Of a stretch of 6,849 nt of DNA, positions 1 through 5,425 are shown piece by piece. The DNA comes from Labilithrix luteola (GTDB taxonomy: Bacteria; Myxococcota_A; Polyangia; Polyangiales; Polyangiaceae). Where the stretch lies: NCBI GenBank assembly GCA_026225435.1, contig JAMFST010000645.1, positions 1 to 6,849 on the forward strand, in the 5' to 3' direction. The stretch's first letter is position 1; every line of letters begins with the position of its first letter. Position numbers and translations under genes: made by a program. The notes under the pieces were generated by a model that had not been told where the DNA came from, did not search any database, and saw only the letters and a list, made by a program, of their open reading frames with translations.

Positions 1-630
1 CTGGCGCGTCACCGAGGCGAGCGCCTCGTCGAGCACGTTCCCCAGCTTGCCGGCCAGCGCTTGCGGCAGCACGTCGGTCTCGCCGAGCAGCTCGCGCAGC
101 CGCGTGGCCACGTTCTTGATGGCCGCGACGTCGCGCTCGCGCCGCTCGCTGTCCCCCAGCGGGAACACCTTCTCCTTGAAGTCCCGGTTGATGCGCGTCA
201 TCGGCCGGCTCTCCTCGAGCACGCTCTTGCGCAGCTCCTGCACCGTCTCGGCCGGCGCCTCCTCGCTGTCCTCGGCCCGGCGGAGAAAATCCACCGCCTG
301 GTACGAGGGTATGGGCGAGTCGAGCCCGTTGCGTTCGAGCACCTCGGGCGCCTTCTTCTTCAGGAAGAGGAAGCTCCCGGTGAGCTTGTCGACCGTCTCG
401 GTGCGCAGGTGCAGCTCCGTCTTGTAGTACGCCTCGAACGACGCGAACCCCCAGCGCTGCCAGTCACCGTGGCGGCGCGCGTCGGTCAGCGCCTCGGCCA
501 GCTCGATCCAGCTGGTCTTGAAGCTGCGCGCCCGCCGCAAGAGCTCGGCGCGCGGCGGATCATTGGCGTGTGCCCCTTCGGCGGCTTCCAGCTCAGCTTC
601 CACCCGCGTCTTCGCGATTCCCTTGGCCAT
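1..630 (-). CDS. Uncharacterised charged helical protein, C-terminus outside the window
   Basis: An uninterrupted reading frame of 210 codons runs from an ATG at 630 to the left edge, with no stop inside the window, so the C-terminus is missing. I do not recognise the family. The N-terminal 35 residues are rich in Ala, Glu and Lys and look helical. Next comes a Trp- and Tyr-bearing segment (W44, then WQRWGF near residue 64 and FEAYYKTELHLRTETVDKL at about 71-89). After a hydrophobic-basic stretch (FLFLKKK) the rest is mostly charged helix (for example RRERDVAAIKNVATRLRELL near 169-188). There is no signal peptide, membrane segment or recognisable catalytic motif, so a cytoplasmic, possibly nucleic-acid- or protein-binding role is only a guess. 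The ATG has no good ribosome binding site, only a weak GTGAG adjoining it. The start was chosen because it is the first ATG of the frame and lies 57 bases from the divergent ATPase gene. The long open frame with C/G-ending codons supports real coding. Confidence 0.75.
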   Translation of the reverse strand, partial: MAKGIAKTRVEAELEAAEGAHANDPPRAELLRRARSFKTSWIELAEALTDARRHGDWQRWGFASFEAYYKTELHLRTETVDKLTGSFLFLKKKAPEVLERNGLDSPIPSYQAVDFLRRAEDSEEAPAETVQELRKSVLEESRPMTRINRDFKEKVFPLGDSERRERDVAAIKNVATRLRELLGETDVLPQALAGKLGNVLDEALASVTRQ

Positions 631-687
631 CTCACAAGAGCGGCTAGCCGCCGCGTCGCCGTCGCGCAAGAGTGAGCCAGACATTCC

Positions 688-2262
688 ATGGCGCGCATCG
701 ACAGCATCCTCGGGATCGCCCTGCAGCAAGGTTGTGAAGAGCTCCGCGTCGCCACCGACGCCGAGCCGAAGATGTTCGCCCGCGGCGTCGCCAAGCGCCT
801 GCACCTGGGGGCCACCAGCGCCGAGACGCTCCACGACCTCCTGGGCGAGATCCTCTCCCCCGAGCGCGAGACCGAGCTGTCCGCCCGCGGCCGCCTCGAG
901 GTCCGCTACCGCAGCGAGGCGGGAAACGCCTACGACGTGACGCTCGCGCGCCGCACCGACGGCGGGCTCGAGGTGCGCTTCCTCAAGACTCTCCGCGGCT
1001 CGGTCACCGCGTCGCCGGCCGCGGCACCGAGCGCGGCGATCGCACCGGCCCACCGCGAAGCGTCGCCGCCCGTGTCGTCCACCTTCGTCGCCGCGCCCGT
1101 CTCCGCGCTTCCGGACGTGGCGCCGAGCGGCCCCCTCGCGGCGGTGCACGAGCGTGCCCCGGCGCAGGCCACCCACACGCCGCACACCCCGTGGCGGCTC
1201 GGCGACGGTTGCACCGAGCTGTTTCTCCACGCCCAGTCGTCCCAGGCGAGCGATCTGCACCTGCGCGAAGGAGAGGCGCCCGTCGTCCGCATCGACGGCC
1301 ACCTCCGCCGCCTCGGCGACGACGTCATCACCGATCTGATGGGGCTCCTCAACCTCGAGCCGCAGGCCGCGCGCGCGGTCATCGAGGGGGGCTCGCTCGA
1401 CCGCTCGATCGAGTTCGGCGAAGGCTACCGCGCCCGCGTCCACGTCTACCGCACCGCCCACGGTCTCGCTGGCGCGGTCCGCTTCCTCCCCAACTCACCG
1501 CCGCCGCTCTCCACGCTCGGCATCCCCGTCCCCATGGACGACGTGCTCCAGCTCCCCCACGGCCTGGTCATCGTCTGCGGCTCCACCGGCTCCGGCAAGT
1601 CGACCACCCTGGCCTCGATGGCCGAGGAGGCGGCCACCCGGCGCTCGCTCGCCATCGTCACCCTCGAGAGCCCCATCGAGTACCGGCTGCAAGGCGGCGA
1701 CGCGTCCATCATCCGCCAGCGCGAGGTGGGCCGTGACGTCCCCGACTTCGCCGCCGGGTTGCGCGACGCCCTGCGCGAGGATCCCGATATCATCGTCGTG
1801 GGCGAGATGCGCGATCCGGAGACCATCGCCCTCGCGCTCACCGCCGCGGAGACCGGCCACCTGGTGCTCGCGACCTTGCACAGCGGGTCGTGCGCCTCCG
1901 CCATCGACCGCATCGTCGACGCGTACCCGCCCGGTCGGCAGGGGCAGATCCGCTCTCAGCTGGCCGACGTGCTCCGCGTCGTCCTCGCCCAGCGCCTGTT
2001 GCCGCGCGCCCGGGGGAGCGGCCGCACGCTGGCCGTCGAGGTCCTGCGGGTCAACCACGCCGCCGCCAGCATGATCCGCGAGGGGAAGACCGCGCAGCTG
2101 GCGACCCTCCTCCAGTCGAGCCGCCGCGAAGGCATGATCCCCCTCGAGCGCTCGCTCGCCGATCGCGCCCTCGCCGGCGACGTGCGCATGGAAGACGCGC
2201 GCCGCGCGGCCAACGACGCCGAGGTCTTCGCTCGGTACGTGTCGGCTCCACGCGGCGCGTGA
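688..2262 (+). CDS. PilT-family secretion/retraction ATPase with duplicated N-terminal domain
   Basis: This is a 524-residue hexameric-type ATPase of the PilT/PilB/GspE superfamily, whose members power pilus retraction or secretion at the inner-membrane face. The PilT-like core starts near residue 172 with ASDLHLREGEAPVVRIDGHL (187-206). It continues with Walker A GSTGSGKST (298-306), an Asp-box region TLESPIEY (325-332), Walker B DPDIIVVGEMRD (365-376) and a His box TGHLVLATLHS (389-399). The C-terminal segment AAASMIREGK (458-467) corresponds to the AIRNLIRE motif of PilT. Residues 1-99 look like a second, degenerate copy of the PilT N-terminal domain, joined by an Ala/Pro-rich linker (about 106-168). 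At 524 residues it is much longer than ordinary PilT (about 350). The usual EDP of the Asp box reads ESP (S328). A weak AAGAGTGAG lies 11 bases before the ATG. No pilus genes are adjacent, so it is an orphan paralogue; its substrate machine is unknown. Confidence 0.93.
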   Translation: MARIDSILGIALQQGCEELRVATDAEPKMFARGVAKRLHLGATSAETLHDLLGEILSPERETELSARGRLEVRYRSEAGNAYDVTLARRTDGGLEVRFLKTLRGSVTASPAAAPSAAIAPAHREASPPVSSTFVAAPVSALPDVAPSGPLAAVHERAPAQATHTPHTPWRLGDGCTELFLHAQSSQASDLHLREGEAPVVRIDGHLRRLGDDVITDLMGLLNLEPQAARAVIEGGSLDRSIEFGEGYRARVHVYRTAHGLAGAVRFLPNSPPPLSTLGIPVPMDDVLQLPHGLVIVCGSTGSGKSTTLASMAEEAATRRSLAIVTLESPIEYRLQGGDASIIRQREVGRDVPDFAAGLRDALREDPDIIVVGEMRDPETIALALTAAETGHLVLATLHSGSCASAIDRIVDAYPPGRQGQIRSQLADVLRVVLAQRLLPRARGSGRTLAVEVLRVNHAAASMIREGKTAQLATLLQSSRREGMIPLERSLADRALAGDVRMEDARRAANDAEVFARYVSAPRGA

Positions 2263-2267
2263 AACAA

Positions 2268-2287
2268 GGCTGCTCTCACGAGCAGCC
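2268..2287. terminator. Bidirectional hairpin terminator between convergent genes
   Basis: GGCTGCTC and GAGCAGCC form a perfect 8-bp stem with a TCAC loop. It sits 5 bases after the ATPase stop and 6 bases after the lysozyme stop. On the minus strand the stem is followed by TTGTTT, a good intrinsic-terminator tail for the lysozyme gene. On the plus strand the tail (TGTGGCTC) is poor, so termination of the ATPase transcript is less certain. Confidence 0.7.
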
Positions 2288-2293
2288 TGTGGC

Positions 2294-3028
2294 TCACTGT
2301 TCGCTGGTGCAGGCTCCGCCCTGGCCGACGCCGTCGGACACGCCGCTGTACCAGTCGCCGTCGACGCACTGCTCTTCGGTGTAGTCGTACTGCGAGTAGA
2401 CGCAGCTGAGCGCGCTCACCGTCTCGCCGAGCGTGGCCGACCAGCAGCTGCCGCTGCCGCTCGACGAACCGGAGCCGGAGCTGGAGCCCGAGCCGGAGCT
2501 CGAACCGCCGCCGCCGCTCGAGTCGTCGTCGCCGCTGTCGTCGTCGTCACCGGAGGTCGATCCGGGCGGCAGCGTGTACGCGTCACAGGTGCTCTTGTGG
2601 CTCGTGTACGCGTACCAGGCGCTGATCCCCTGGTCGTCGTAGATCTCCTTGGCGCACTTGGCGTTGGTCGCGCCGACGTAGGCCGCCGTCCCCGACGAGG
2701 CGCAGCCGCCCGAGCCGAGGTGGATGCTGTTGATCTGCCAGATGCCGTAGTCGGTCGTGCCGTTCGAGTTCTTGTGCGACGCGTCCTGGTACCAGCCCGA
2801 CTCGTACTTGGCGGTGCAGACCATCTTGGGCACCACGCTCTCCTCGAAGCCGGCGCCGCGCAGCAGCTCGGCGACCGCGGTCTCGCTGAGGAGCGGGCCG
2901 GCGAGGAGCGCACCTTCGGAGCTCTCGGTGGTGGCCGTGTCACCGGCGGAAGCAGCCCCGCTGCAGCCCAGCGCGAAGGTGGCGAGCGACGTGAGGCCGA
3001 GACCGAGGATGACGTGGATGGGTTTCAT
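2294..3028 (-). CDS. Secreted c-type (GH22-like) lysozyme, probable lipoprotein
   Basis: This 244-residue exported protein probably cleaves the beta-1,4 bond between N-acetylmuramic acid and N-acetylglucosamine. Residues 1-21 form a signal peptide ending ATFALGC, with C22 a probable lipid-anchored cysteine; the lipobox is imperfect (Ala at -3, Leu at -2). Residues 47-151 match c-type lysozyme. VCTAKYES (70-77) carries E76, equivalent to hen Glu35. TTDYGIWQINS (91-101) carries D93, equivalent to Asp52; the 17-residue spacing is the same as in the hen enzyme. KCAKEI (124-129) and SAWYAY (136-141) match NCAKKI and NAWVAW. Cysteines 71/148 and 109/125 would give two of the four hen disulfides. 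An Asp/Ser-rich then Ser/Gly linker (157-194) leads to a four-cysteine module (C195, C209, C221, C240). The start at 3028 was preferred over an upstream in-frame ATG because it begins the signal peptide and has GGAG at 3039-3042, 10 bases upstream. A possible -10, TATACA, lies at 3065-3070. Predation or wall remodelling are possible roles. Confidence 0.85.
   Translation of the reverse strand: MKPIHVILGLGLTSLATFALGCSGAASAGDTATTESSEGALLAGPLLSETAVAELLRGAGFEESVVPKMVCTAKYESGWYQDASHKNSNGTTDYGIWQINSIHLGSGGCASSGTAAYVGATNAKCAKEIYDDQGISAWYAYTSHKSTCDAYTLPPGSTSGDDDDSGDDDSSGGGGSSSGSGSSSGSGSSSGSGSCWSATLGETVSALSCVYSQYDYTEEQCVDGDWYSGVSDGVGQGGACTSEQ
2450..2503 (-). repeat. Three 18-bp repeats coding the Ser/Gly linker (SSSGSG x3)
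   Basis: Three consecutive 18-base units (2450-2467, 2468-2485, 2486-2503) each encode SSSGSG, residues 176-193 of the lysozyme. They differ at third positions (for example TCG/TCC and GGC/GGT), so this is an old or selected protein-level repeat, not a fresh slippage product. It is a flexible spacer between the lysozyme domain and the C-terminal cysteine module, and follows an acidic DDDDSGDDDSS stretch. Confidence 0.85.
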
Positions 3029-3197
3029 TGTCCGTAGGCTCCGATGGAGGGTAACGGGAGACTGTGTATACAAGGTGCGTACCAGCGAAAAACGTCGAGA
3101 AACTCGCGTGAATCCGCTCCCGGCGGACCGGCCCGCCTGGTCCATGCGATCGCCCGCGATCCACCCCGGACGGTCTGTGCCTACCCTGAGCGGCTCG

Positions 3198-3296
3198 ATG
3201 ACCACCCCGACCGCCACGTTCCGCGCCCCCATCGACGACCGCTACTTCGAGGACTACGAGCCGGGCGCAAAGCCGGCGCCTCGAAGTCGAACGTGA
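3198..3296 (+). pseudogene. Truncated 5' fragment of a MaoC-type dehydratase gene
   Basis: A 32-codon frame from ATG 3198 to TGA 3294 encodes a peptide whose first 24 residues look like the start of MaoC-family (hotdog-fold) enoyl-CoA hydratase-like proteins. RYFEDYEPGA at residues 15-24 resembles the RYFEDYVPGA opening I recall from that family. In intact genes this would be followed by a segment leading into the hotdog domain of roughly 130 more residues. Here the match ends at about base 3269, the next residues are KPAPRSRT, and a stop follows. No further MaoC sequence is present before the toxin gene at 3313. It is most simply the head of a gene whose body was lost, next to the toxin-antitoxin module. 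It has no strong ribosome binding site. Alternatively it could be a real short peptide or a chance match. Confidence 0.5.
3245..3286. repeat. Inverted repeat / hairpin at the MaoC fragment breakpoint
   Basis: CTTCGAGG (3245-3252) and CCTCGAAG (3279-3286) are perfect 8-bp complements. Inside them GCCGG and CCGGC can pair again around a GCGCAAAG loop. The structure spans the point where MaoC similarity ends (about 3269). It could be an end-of-transcript structure, though no T-tract follows, or a scar of the event that truncated the gene. GAGCCGG also occurs as a short direct repeat at 3258-3264 and 3295-3301. Confidence 0.4.
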
Positions 3297-3312
3297 GCCG
3301 GCACCTGGGAGC

Positions 3313-3702
3313 TCAATCCCAGATGCAGCGCACGAGCCCCGATGCGCGAATGCGCTCATCGGCCGTCACCAGTGACGACTCGTAGACACGCGCCGTTGCG
3401 ACGATGAGGCGGTCGGCGGGGTCGCGGTGGTCCCACGACAGCGCCGCGGATTCGACGGAGATGCTGGGAAGGAGCGGAAGCAGCTCGAGGCGCGGATCGA
3501 CGGCGAGGCCTTGCTCGACCCACGTGGCCACCGGTTGGTTCAAGCGAAGTCTTCCCGTCTGAACTTTCATGGCGACCTCCCAGACCGAGATGGCGGGCAC
3601 GCCCAGACGGTCCGCCTTGTCGATGGCTCGCGTCGCGCGTTTGCCAAGTCTTTCGGGACCGGACAGCCACCAGAGCCAGGCGTGCGTATCGAGGACGATC
3701 AC
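3313..3702 (-). CDS. vapC: VapC-family PIN-domain toxin
   Basis: This 129-residue PIN-domain ribonuclease is the toxin of a type II toxin-antitoxin pair; relatives cleave tRNA or rRNA in a metal-dependent way. The acidic active-site residues are visible: D5 in VLDTHAW, E42 in SVWEVAMK, D94 and D97 in HRDPADRLIVATA, and D115 in VTADERI. The length is normal for the family, and the HRDPADRL form resembles the subgroup often paired with Phd/YefM-type antitoxins. The start is a GTG at 3702 whose first bases overlap the antitoxin TGA (GTGA, four shared bases), which implies translational coupling and fits the first residues VIVLDTH. Expression should follow the antitoxin. All catalytic residues are intact, so the toxin is probably functional. 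A 6-bp stem (CTGGGA/TCCCAG, 3305-3322) spans its stop codon, without a T-tract. Confidence 0.93.
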   Translation of the reverse strand: MIVLDTHAWLWWLSGPERLGKRATRAIDKADRLGVPAISVWEVAMKVQTGRLRLNQPVATWVEQGLAVDPRLELLPLLPSISVESAALSWDHRDPADRLIVATARVYESSLVTADERIRASGLVRCIWD

Positions 3703-3944
3703 CGCGCCGCGTCCGTGCTCATCGCCTCCCACTCCACGTCGATCGGTGACAGCAGGTCGTCCTCGAACAGTACCGAGCCGCGCAACGACCGCGGCGCGTT
3801 CGACGATAGCGGGACCACCTGGGCCACCGCCCTGCCGCGCTTGGTGACGACGAAGGAGTGCCCACGAGTCTCGACCTGGTCGAGGAGCGCCAGGCACTTT
3901 GCCTTGAACTCGCCCGCCGGCACCGTGGTTCGCTTGCTCTTCAT
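3699..3944 (-). CDS. Phd/YefM-family antitoxin of the VapC toxin
   Basis: This 81-residue antitoxin has an N-terminal half that is the DNA-binding and dimerisation domain of the Phd/YefM family (VPAGEFKAKCLALLDQV at 8-24, then FVVTKRGRAVAQVVPL at 31-46). The C-terminal half (about 55-81, including FEDDLLSPIDVEWEAM at 60-75) is the part that would wrap and block the toxin. Such antitoxins are usually protease-labile and repress their own promoter. The ATG at 3944 was chosen because family similarity starts there. An alternative in-frame ATG at 3971 would add nine residues. There is no Shine-Dalgarno sequence before 3944, and the start codon lies inside a palindrome that is the likely operator. 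Its stop overlaps the toxin GTG. The MFS gene starts 63 bases away, divergently. Confidence 0.92.
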   Translation of the reverse strand: MKSKRTTVPAGEFKAKCLALLDQVETRGHSFVVTKRGRAVAQVVPLSSNAPRSLRGSVLFEDDLLSPIDVEWEAMSTDAAR

Positions 3945-3972
3945 GGTCACGAGCGTACGCGAGATGACCATG
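3942..3972. promoter_or_regulatory. Nested palindrome, candidate toxin-antitoxin operator
   Basis: CATGGTCA (3942-3949) and TGACCATG (3965-3972) are perfect 8-bp arms separated by 15 bases, and the spacer holds the self-complementary GCGTACGC (3953-3960). The left arm contains the antitoxin start codon. Phd/YefM antitoxins bind palindromes of this kind at their own promoters, so this is a plausible autorepression site; it may also affect the divergent transporter gene. Confidence 0.5.
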
Positions 3973-3980
3973 AGCGACAA
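3952..3980 (-). promoter_or_regulatory. Candidate promoter of the toxin-antitoxin operon
   Basis: On the minus strand TTGTCG (3980-3975) and TACGCT (3957-3952) are 17 bases apart, a moderate match to -35 and -10 boxes. Transcription would start near 3945, immediately before the antitoxin ATG at 3944, giving a leaderless mRNA. This would explain the missing ribosome binding site. The -10 box lies in the inner palindrome, so operator binding would block it. Confidence 0.3.
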
Positions 3981-3992
3981 ACGAGGGTGCAT

Positions 3993-3998
3993 GAGAGG
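3993..3998 (+). promoter_or_regulatory. Ribosome binding site that decides the transporter start
   Basis: GAGAGG ends 9 bases before the ATG at 4008 but directly abuts the in-frame ATG at 3999. The spacing favours 4008 as the start. The frame is open further upstream, but that part overlaps the antitoxin on the other strand. Confidence 0.6.
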
Positions 3999-4007
3999 AT
4001 GCCCCGC

Positions 4008-5264
4008 ATGTCTGCACCCACGGCGCCTGGCTCGTCCGGCTCCTTCCTCCAGCGCTTCTCCGCGCTCACTCCGCCGCAGAAGCACGCCTTCGTCGCCTCG
4101 CTGCTCGGCTGGACGCTCGACGCCTTCGACTTCTTTCTCTTCATCTTCAGCATCGACGCCATCGCGCACGACTTCGGGGTGCTGCGCTCCGAGGTGACCG
4201 TCGCCACCATGCTCACGCTGGCGATGCGGCCGCTCGGCGCGCTCGTCTTCGGGGCGCTGGCGGAGCGCTTCGGGCGCCGGCCGCTCTTGATGGTGAACGT
4301 CGTCAGCTACTCGGCGTTCATGCTCGCGTCGGCCTTCGCGCCCAACCTCAGCACCTTGCTCTGGCTGCGCGCCGGGTTCGGGTTTGCCATGGGGGGCGAG
4401 TGGGGGATCGCCTCGGCGCTCACCTTCGAGACCTTGCCGCCCGAGGGGCGCGGCGTCTTCTCCGGCCTCTTGCAGCAGGGCTACGTGCTCGGCTCGCTCT
4501 TCGCGGGGATCGTCGTCTTCATCGCCTTCGACACCATCGGCTGGCGCGGCATGTTCCTCGTCGGGGCGACGCCGGCGCTGCTCGTCTGGTACGTGCGCCG
4601 TCACGTCGAGGAGTCACCGGCGTACATCGCCGGCACGCACAAGAAGCGGGTGGGCACGGGCGAGCTGCTGCGGTCGCTCGCGCAGAACTGGAAGCGACTC
4701 CTCTACCTGGTTCTCTTGATGGCCTGCTTCAACGCCTTCAGCCACGGGTCGCAGGATCTCTATCCGGTGTTCCTCAAGGCGCAGCGCCACTTCGGCACGC
4801 GCACGGTGGCCACGCTCTCCATCGTCGGCAACGTCGGGGCGCTGCTCGGCGGCGTCGTCTTCGGGGCGCTCTCCGATCGCATCGGGCGGCGCAAGGCGAT
4901 CGCGCTGGCGGCGCTCTTCGCGCTGCCGATGATCCCGCTGTGGGCTTTCAGCGTGACGCCGGTGCTCTGCGCGCTCGGCGCCTTCCTCGTGCAGGTCGGC
5001 GTGCAGGGGGCATGGGGGATCGTGCCGGCGCACCTCACCGAGATGTCGCCGCCCAAGGTGCGCGCGCTGCTGCCGGGCTTCGCGTACCAGCTGGGCAACT
5101 TCGCCATGTCGCGCTTGAGCCCGGTGCAATCGCACCAGGCGGAGATCCGCGGCGACGACTACGCGACGGTGATGGCGGTCACCTTGGCGGTCGTCGCGGT
5201 GGTGCTCGCCGGCGTCGCCATGATCGGCACCGAGGCGAAGGACACGGCGCTCGACACGGCTTGA
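4008..5264 (+). CDS. MFS transporter, SHS/Jen monocarboxylate:H+ symporter type
   Basis: This 418-residue inner-membrane transporter of the major facilitator superfamily has about twelve hydrophobic helices. GWTLDAFDFF (34-43) in helix 1 is typical of the sialate:H+ symporter (SHS) family, which includes bacterial NanT and lactate permeases and fungal Jen1. AERFGRR (85-91) and SDRIGRR (289-295) are the two loop motifs between helices 2-3 and 8-9. NAFSHGSQDLYPVFL (242-256) in helix 7 matches the Jen-family signature N-x-x-S/T-H-x-S-Q-D, except that the final Thr of the Jen motif is Val254. Lactate, pyruvate or a similar monocarboxylate is therefore a better guess than sialic acid, and no sialate catabolic genes lie nearby. 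The family is usually 400-450 residues, so it is complete. It is divergent from the antitoxin across 63 bases and followed after 161 bases by the heat-shock gene. No clear own promoter was identified. Confidence 0.9.
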   Translation: MSAPTAPGSSGSFLQRFSALTPPQKHAFVASLLGWTLDAFDFFLFIFSIDAIAHDFGVLRSEVTVATMLTLAMRPLGALVFGALAERFGRRPLLMVNVVSYSAFMLASAFAPNLSTLLWLRAGFGFAMGGEWGIASALTFETLPPEGRGVFSGLLQQGYVLGSLFAGIVVFIAFDTIGWRGMFLVGATPALLVWYVRRHVEESPAYIAGTHKKRVGTGELLRSLAQNWKRLLYLVLLMACFNAFSHGSQDLYPVFLKAQRHFGTRTVATLSIVGNVGALLGGVVFGALSDRIGRRKAIALAALFALPMIPLWAFSVTPVLCALGAFLVQVGVQGAWGIVPAHLTEMSPPKVRALLPGFAYQLGNFAMSRLSPVQSHQAEIRGDDYATVMAVTLAVVAVVLAGVAMIGTEAKDTALDTA

Positions 5265-5288
5265 CGGCCTCCGAGGCGGACTTATTTC
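5261..5288 (+). promoter_or_regulatory. Candidate promoter for the small heat-shock gene
   Basis: TTGACG (5261-5266, overlapping the transporter stop codon) and TATTTC (5283-5288) are 16 bases apart. The -35 matches five of six consensus bases and the -10 three. Transcription starting near 5295 would give a leader of about 130 bases. No CIRCE-type inverted repeat is seen. Confidence 0.35.
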
Positions 5289-5323
5289 AGTGGGGCGACG
5301 GAGTGAAGCGAAGCTCGCGGGAA

Positions 5324-5337
5324 GGGTCGGTCGACCC
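5324..5337 (+). other. Leader hairpin upstream of hsp20
   Basis: GGGTCG and CGACCC are complementary around a two-base centre, giving at least a 5-bp stem with a four-base loop. It lies in the predicted 5' leader of the heat-shock gene, about 90 bases before its start. It has no T-tract, so it is not an obvious terminator for the transporter gene. Confidence 0.4.
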
Positions 5338-5425
5338 GCCGTGAGCAACGCCGGCGCTCTCGGATTCGTATCCACGCCGCACCTCGTCGCGCCACCAACC
5401 CCCCGCATCTTCAGAGGGAACTGTC

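Noticed and set aside
61..675. Long plus-strand reading frame opposite the left-edge gene
   Set aside because: The minus-strand frame is open for all 210 codons with good codon usage and an ATG just after the divergent promoter gap. The plus-strand frame is a high-GC shadow whose product is low-complexity and rich in Arg, Leu and Ala.
2450..2540. CRISPR-like or minisatellite array
   Set aside because: The periodicity is an in-frame Ser/Gly and Asp/Ser protein linker without spacers.
3125..3161. Short inverted repeats (GGACC/GGTCC and GATCGC/GCGATC) upstream of the MaoC fragment
   Set aside because: Five- and six-base arms are expected by chance in DNA this rich in G and C, and they match no known operator.
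3029..3232. N-terminal extension of the lysozyme to an upstream ATG at 3232
   Set aside because: The extra 68 residues precede the signal peptide and would bury it. The ATG at 3028 has a GGAG site and starts a typical export signal.
3858..4007. Extension of the transporter upstream of 4008
   Set aside because: The first 50 residues would lie antisense to the antitoxin, are charged and not membrane-like, and the GAGAGG site supports 4008.
3703..4017. Extension of the toxin frame upstream of 3702
   Set aside because: That part overlaps the antitoxin in another frame and has no PIN similarity. The GTG overlapping the antitoxin stop gives a normal-length toxin.
5265..5280. GCCT-CCG-AGGC stem plus TTATTT as a terminator of the transporter gene
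   Set aside because: The stem has only four base pairs, and the same bases make a better spacer for the hsp20 promoter.
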